Assembly (NCBI RefSeq): GCF_023806465.1 | Contig: NZ_JAMSLS010000003.1 | Coordinates: 124,001 to 188,000 of the forward strand | Length of the DNA: 64,000 nucleotides | From: Thermomicrobium sp. CFH 73360 | GTDB taxonomy: Bacteria > Chloroflexota > Chloroflexia > Thermomicrobiales > Thermomicrobiaceae | Direction: 5' to 3' | Shown here: positions 62,345 through 64,000 of the stretch, piece after piece | How the letters are laid out: every line of letters begins with the position of its first letter | How positions within the stretch are numbered: the first letter of the stretch is position 1 | Program-made: the position numbers and the translations under genes | Notes under the pieces: generated by a model | The model's database searches: none | What the model was told of the DNA's origin: nothing | Seen by the model: the letters and a program-made list of their open reading frames with translations, nothing else

Positions 62345-62906
62345 CGGTACCCCCCTTCGGATATCGGCGACCAGGGCAATCGTAGCAGGCATACCCTGAG
62401 ATGTCGCTCCATCCAGGTGGATCAGCTCGGAGAGGCACTCTGCAGCACCGAGCATGCCCGTTGCGAGTGTCGAGGTCAGTGCTCTGGCAGCAGATTCGAG
62501 CCTGCAGCGTGTTCCCCGCTTGGCGAAGAGGCTGCGGCTCACCCCGCACCTGGTGTTTCGCCGCGACAACAGGCACGGCGTCCTTGTGTGGGGCCAAGCC
62601 GGGTGGAGGGATACCGGGTTGTGTTCATTCCTCGATTGGCCGCGACGCCTGCGTCCGTGTCGTTCTTCATGAAACGTGCTGGTTGTGTCTATTCCTCGGT
62701 GAGCCGCGACATGGAGCTGCCTCTCGCGGAGGTGCCTGGGACGATGGTTGTACTTGTGTGGGGTGGAGGCCCAGTCTTTCCCCGCTAACACTAGGGGTTG
62801 AGGAGCACCGCGGAGCCCATGGGATTCTGGCGCACATTCTGGCAATCACGTACAACGCCTGTTGCACATCTGGCTGCCTAGCGGTAGGGTTGCCGCGGGG
62901 GACAGG
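62345..62906. other. Divergent intergenic region with direct repeat
   Basis: About 560 bp between the deacetylase and the MFS gene. It contains an imperfect 31-bp direct repeat (62616-62646 and 62680-62710, 64 bp apart), both copies reading GGTTGTGT...ATTCCTCG...GCCGCGAC. No gene-like frame is accepted. Confidence 0.45.
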
Positions 62907-64000
62907 ATGGGAGAGCATCAGACACCGAAGACACTCTCCCGACGGTCGGCACCGGTGATCGAGACAGCGACGGGGCCTCTTCTCGACGCTCTGCTCCGGT
63001 ATCGAGCCTATCGGCTCCTCTGGACATCGAGCGTTTTGACCCAGATCGGGCAGTGGATGCTGCAGGTTGCGACCGGCTGGGCAATGCTCCAGCTGACCGA
63101 CTCAGCGTTGTGGGTCGGGATGCTGGGATTCGCGGGTGGGCTCCCCTTCCTCATTGTCGCAGCACCGGCTGGGGCGCTGGCGGAGCGCTTCGACCGACGT
63201 GATGTCTTACTCGTCTGCCAGGCCGGTGCACTGCTCCTGAGCGCCGCATTGGCACTACTGGTGTTCTCGGGACTTGCCACCCCCTTCCTGTTGCTCATGG
63301 CAACGTTCCTGAACGGTTCACTCCTTGCCGCGAACAATGCGACGCGACAGGCACTCATCCCCGGTTATGTTCCGCGCTCAGCGCTCCAGAACGCCGTTGC
63401 GCTGCTCTCGGCTGGAATGAACACAACACGTATCCTTGGGCCTTCGCTTGCTGGGCCGCTCGTTGCTACTCTTGGAGCTGGGGGCACACTCCTTTTCCAG
63501 ACAGGCTGCCTGGCGCTGGCACTGGCAAATACCGGACGCCTGCCCTCGGCACCGCCCGCTGCACAGCTGAATCTCCCGTTTCTTCGTCTCATGGCGGAAG
63601 GTCTGGCGTACGTCCGACGTGTCCCGATCGTTCTGGGATTAATCCTCCTGGCGAGCGTTCCCACGATTCTCGTCTTCCCCTACTTGCACCTTCTCCCCGT
63701 TTTTGCGCGCGATGTGCTGCATCTCGGGCCCGGAGGGCTTGGACTGCTCTACACTGTTGGGGGTGCGGGAGCGCTCATCGGGTCGCTGTTCGTGGCAAGT
63801 TTGCGGCGGGTACGCTACCGTGGGGCACTCATGGTGGGAATCATTGTCGTCTACGGAGGCGTGATTGCCGTCTTTTCCCTCACTCGCTGGCTTCCTTTGG
63901 CACTTGGTTGTCTGTTTATGGGCGGTTTCCTTGGGGCGGCCTACATGGCATTGAATAACGCGCTCCTTCACCTCGCCGTCGGCGACGAGGTGCGAGGGCG
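62907..64000 (+). CDS. MFS transporter (3' end beyond window)
   Basis: A major-facilitator carrier truncated by the window edge; 364 residues are visible. It starts at ATG 62907 after GCGGGGGACAGG, with about 25 polar residues and then RYRAYRLLWTSSVLTQIGQW, the opening of the EntS/MFS_3 (enterobactin-exporter-like) group. The A-loop is APAGALAERFDRRDVLL near residues 88-104, and AANNATRQALIPGYVPRSAL is a group-specific loop between helices 4 and 5. About nine hydrophobic segments are seen so far. Export of a small organic compound is likely; the substrate is unknown. Confidence 0.88.
   Translation, partial: MGEHQTPKTLSRRSAPVIETATGPLLDALLRYRAYRLLWTSSVLTQIGQWMLQVATGWAMLQLTDSALWVGMLGFAGGLPFLIVAAPAGALAERFDRRDVLLVCQAGALLLSAALALLVFSGLATPFLLLMATFLNGSLLAANNATRQALIPGYVPRSALQNAVALLSAGMNTTRILGPSLAGPLVATLGAGGTLLFQTGCLALALANTGRLPSAPPAAQLNLPFLRLMAEGLAYVRRVPIVLGLILLASVPTILVFPYLHLLPVFARDVLHLGPGGLGLLYTVGGAGALIGSLFVASLRRVRYRGALMVGIIVVYGGVIAVFSLTRWLPLALGCLFMGGFLGAAYMALNNALLHLAVGDEVRG

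Overview
The window reads as a GC-rich (roughly 60 %) piece of a thermophilic Chloroflexota genome, most likely from the class Thermomicrobia. The evidence is indirect: F420 cofactor synthesis as separate cofG and cofH genes, menaquinone-type ubiE, Tat-type lipoprotein substrate binders, a complete flagellar export/motor set of the kind Thermomicrobium carries on a second replicon, and many GTG starts behind purine-rich ribosome-binding sites. No rRNA, tRNA, CRISPR array or intact insertion sequence was found.

Layout. 1-6990: flagellar genes in two divergent operons, fliP-fliQ-fliR-flhB leftwards (flhB cut by the window edge) and flbD-motA-motB-fliL-fliM-fliN-fliO rightwards. 7218-12253: a leftward nucleoside/BMP-type ABC importer (binding lipoprotein, double ATPase, two permeases). 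13244-14540: hsp20 and a triple-BON protein with promoter and terminator. 15047-20348: yifB/comM ATPase, nitroreductase, beta-hydroxyacid dehydrogenase, SDR. 20520-24782: serine beta-lactamase-like hydrolase, isochorismatase-like hydrolase, HIT protein and pdxH (leftward). 25449-30069: MFS carrier, AI-2E-family permease with an extra C-terminal domain, and aldehyde dehydrogenase with a strong terminator. 30148-32322: a RelE-like toxin domain fused to a complete SF1 helicase. 32374-37080: two paralogous HSL-type esterases, GDP-mannose dehydratase and a DMT exporter. 37252-43148: DUF2203, a small membrane protein, an FMN-binding protein, a decayed PEBP lipoprotein gene, ubiE and oligopeptidase F. 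43710-47449: a rightward operon of M42 peptidase, secreted propeller-like protein and URO-D-family protein. 47552-49746: Xer-type recombinase translationally coupled to a three-repeat lipoprotein. 49920-55657: PAP2-like membrane enzyme, orphan receiver protein, copper chaperone with a CsoR-like operator, lone branched-chain-type binding lipoprotein and M55 peptidase. 57508-64000: DUF2851 protein diverging from cofG-cofH, polysaccharide deacetylase, and a truncated MFS gene.

Working units. The flagellar genes supply the export gate (FliOPQR-FlhB), stator (MotAB) and switch (FliMN). The ABC genes form one importer. CofG and CofH together make the F420 chromophore precursor. Coding density falls in the second half, where several 0.5-1.9 kb gaps hold at least one clear pseudogene and other probable remnants. 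The most interesting items are the RelE-helicase fusion, the recombinase-lipoprotein pair, the decayed PEBP gene, the copper operator and a long structured inverted repeat near 19.0 kb.
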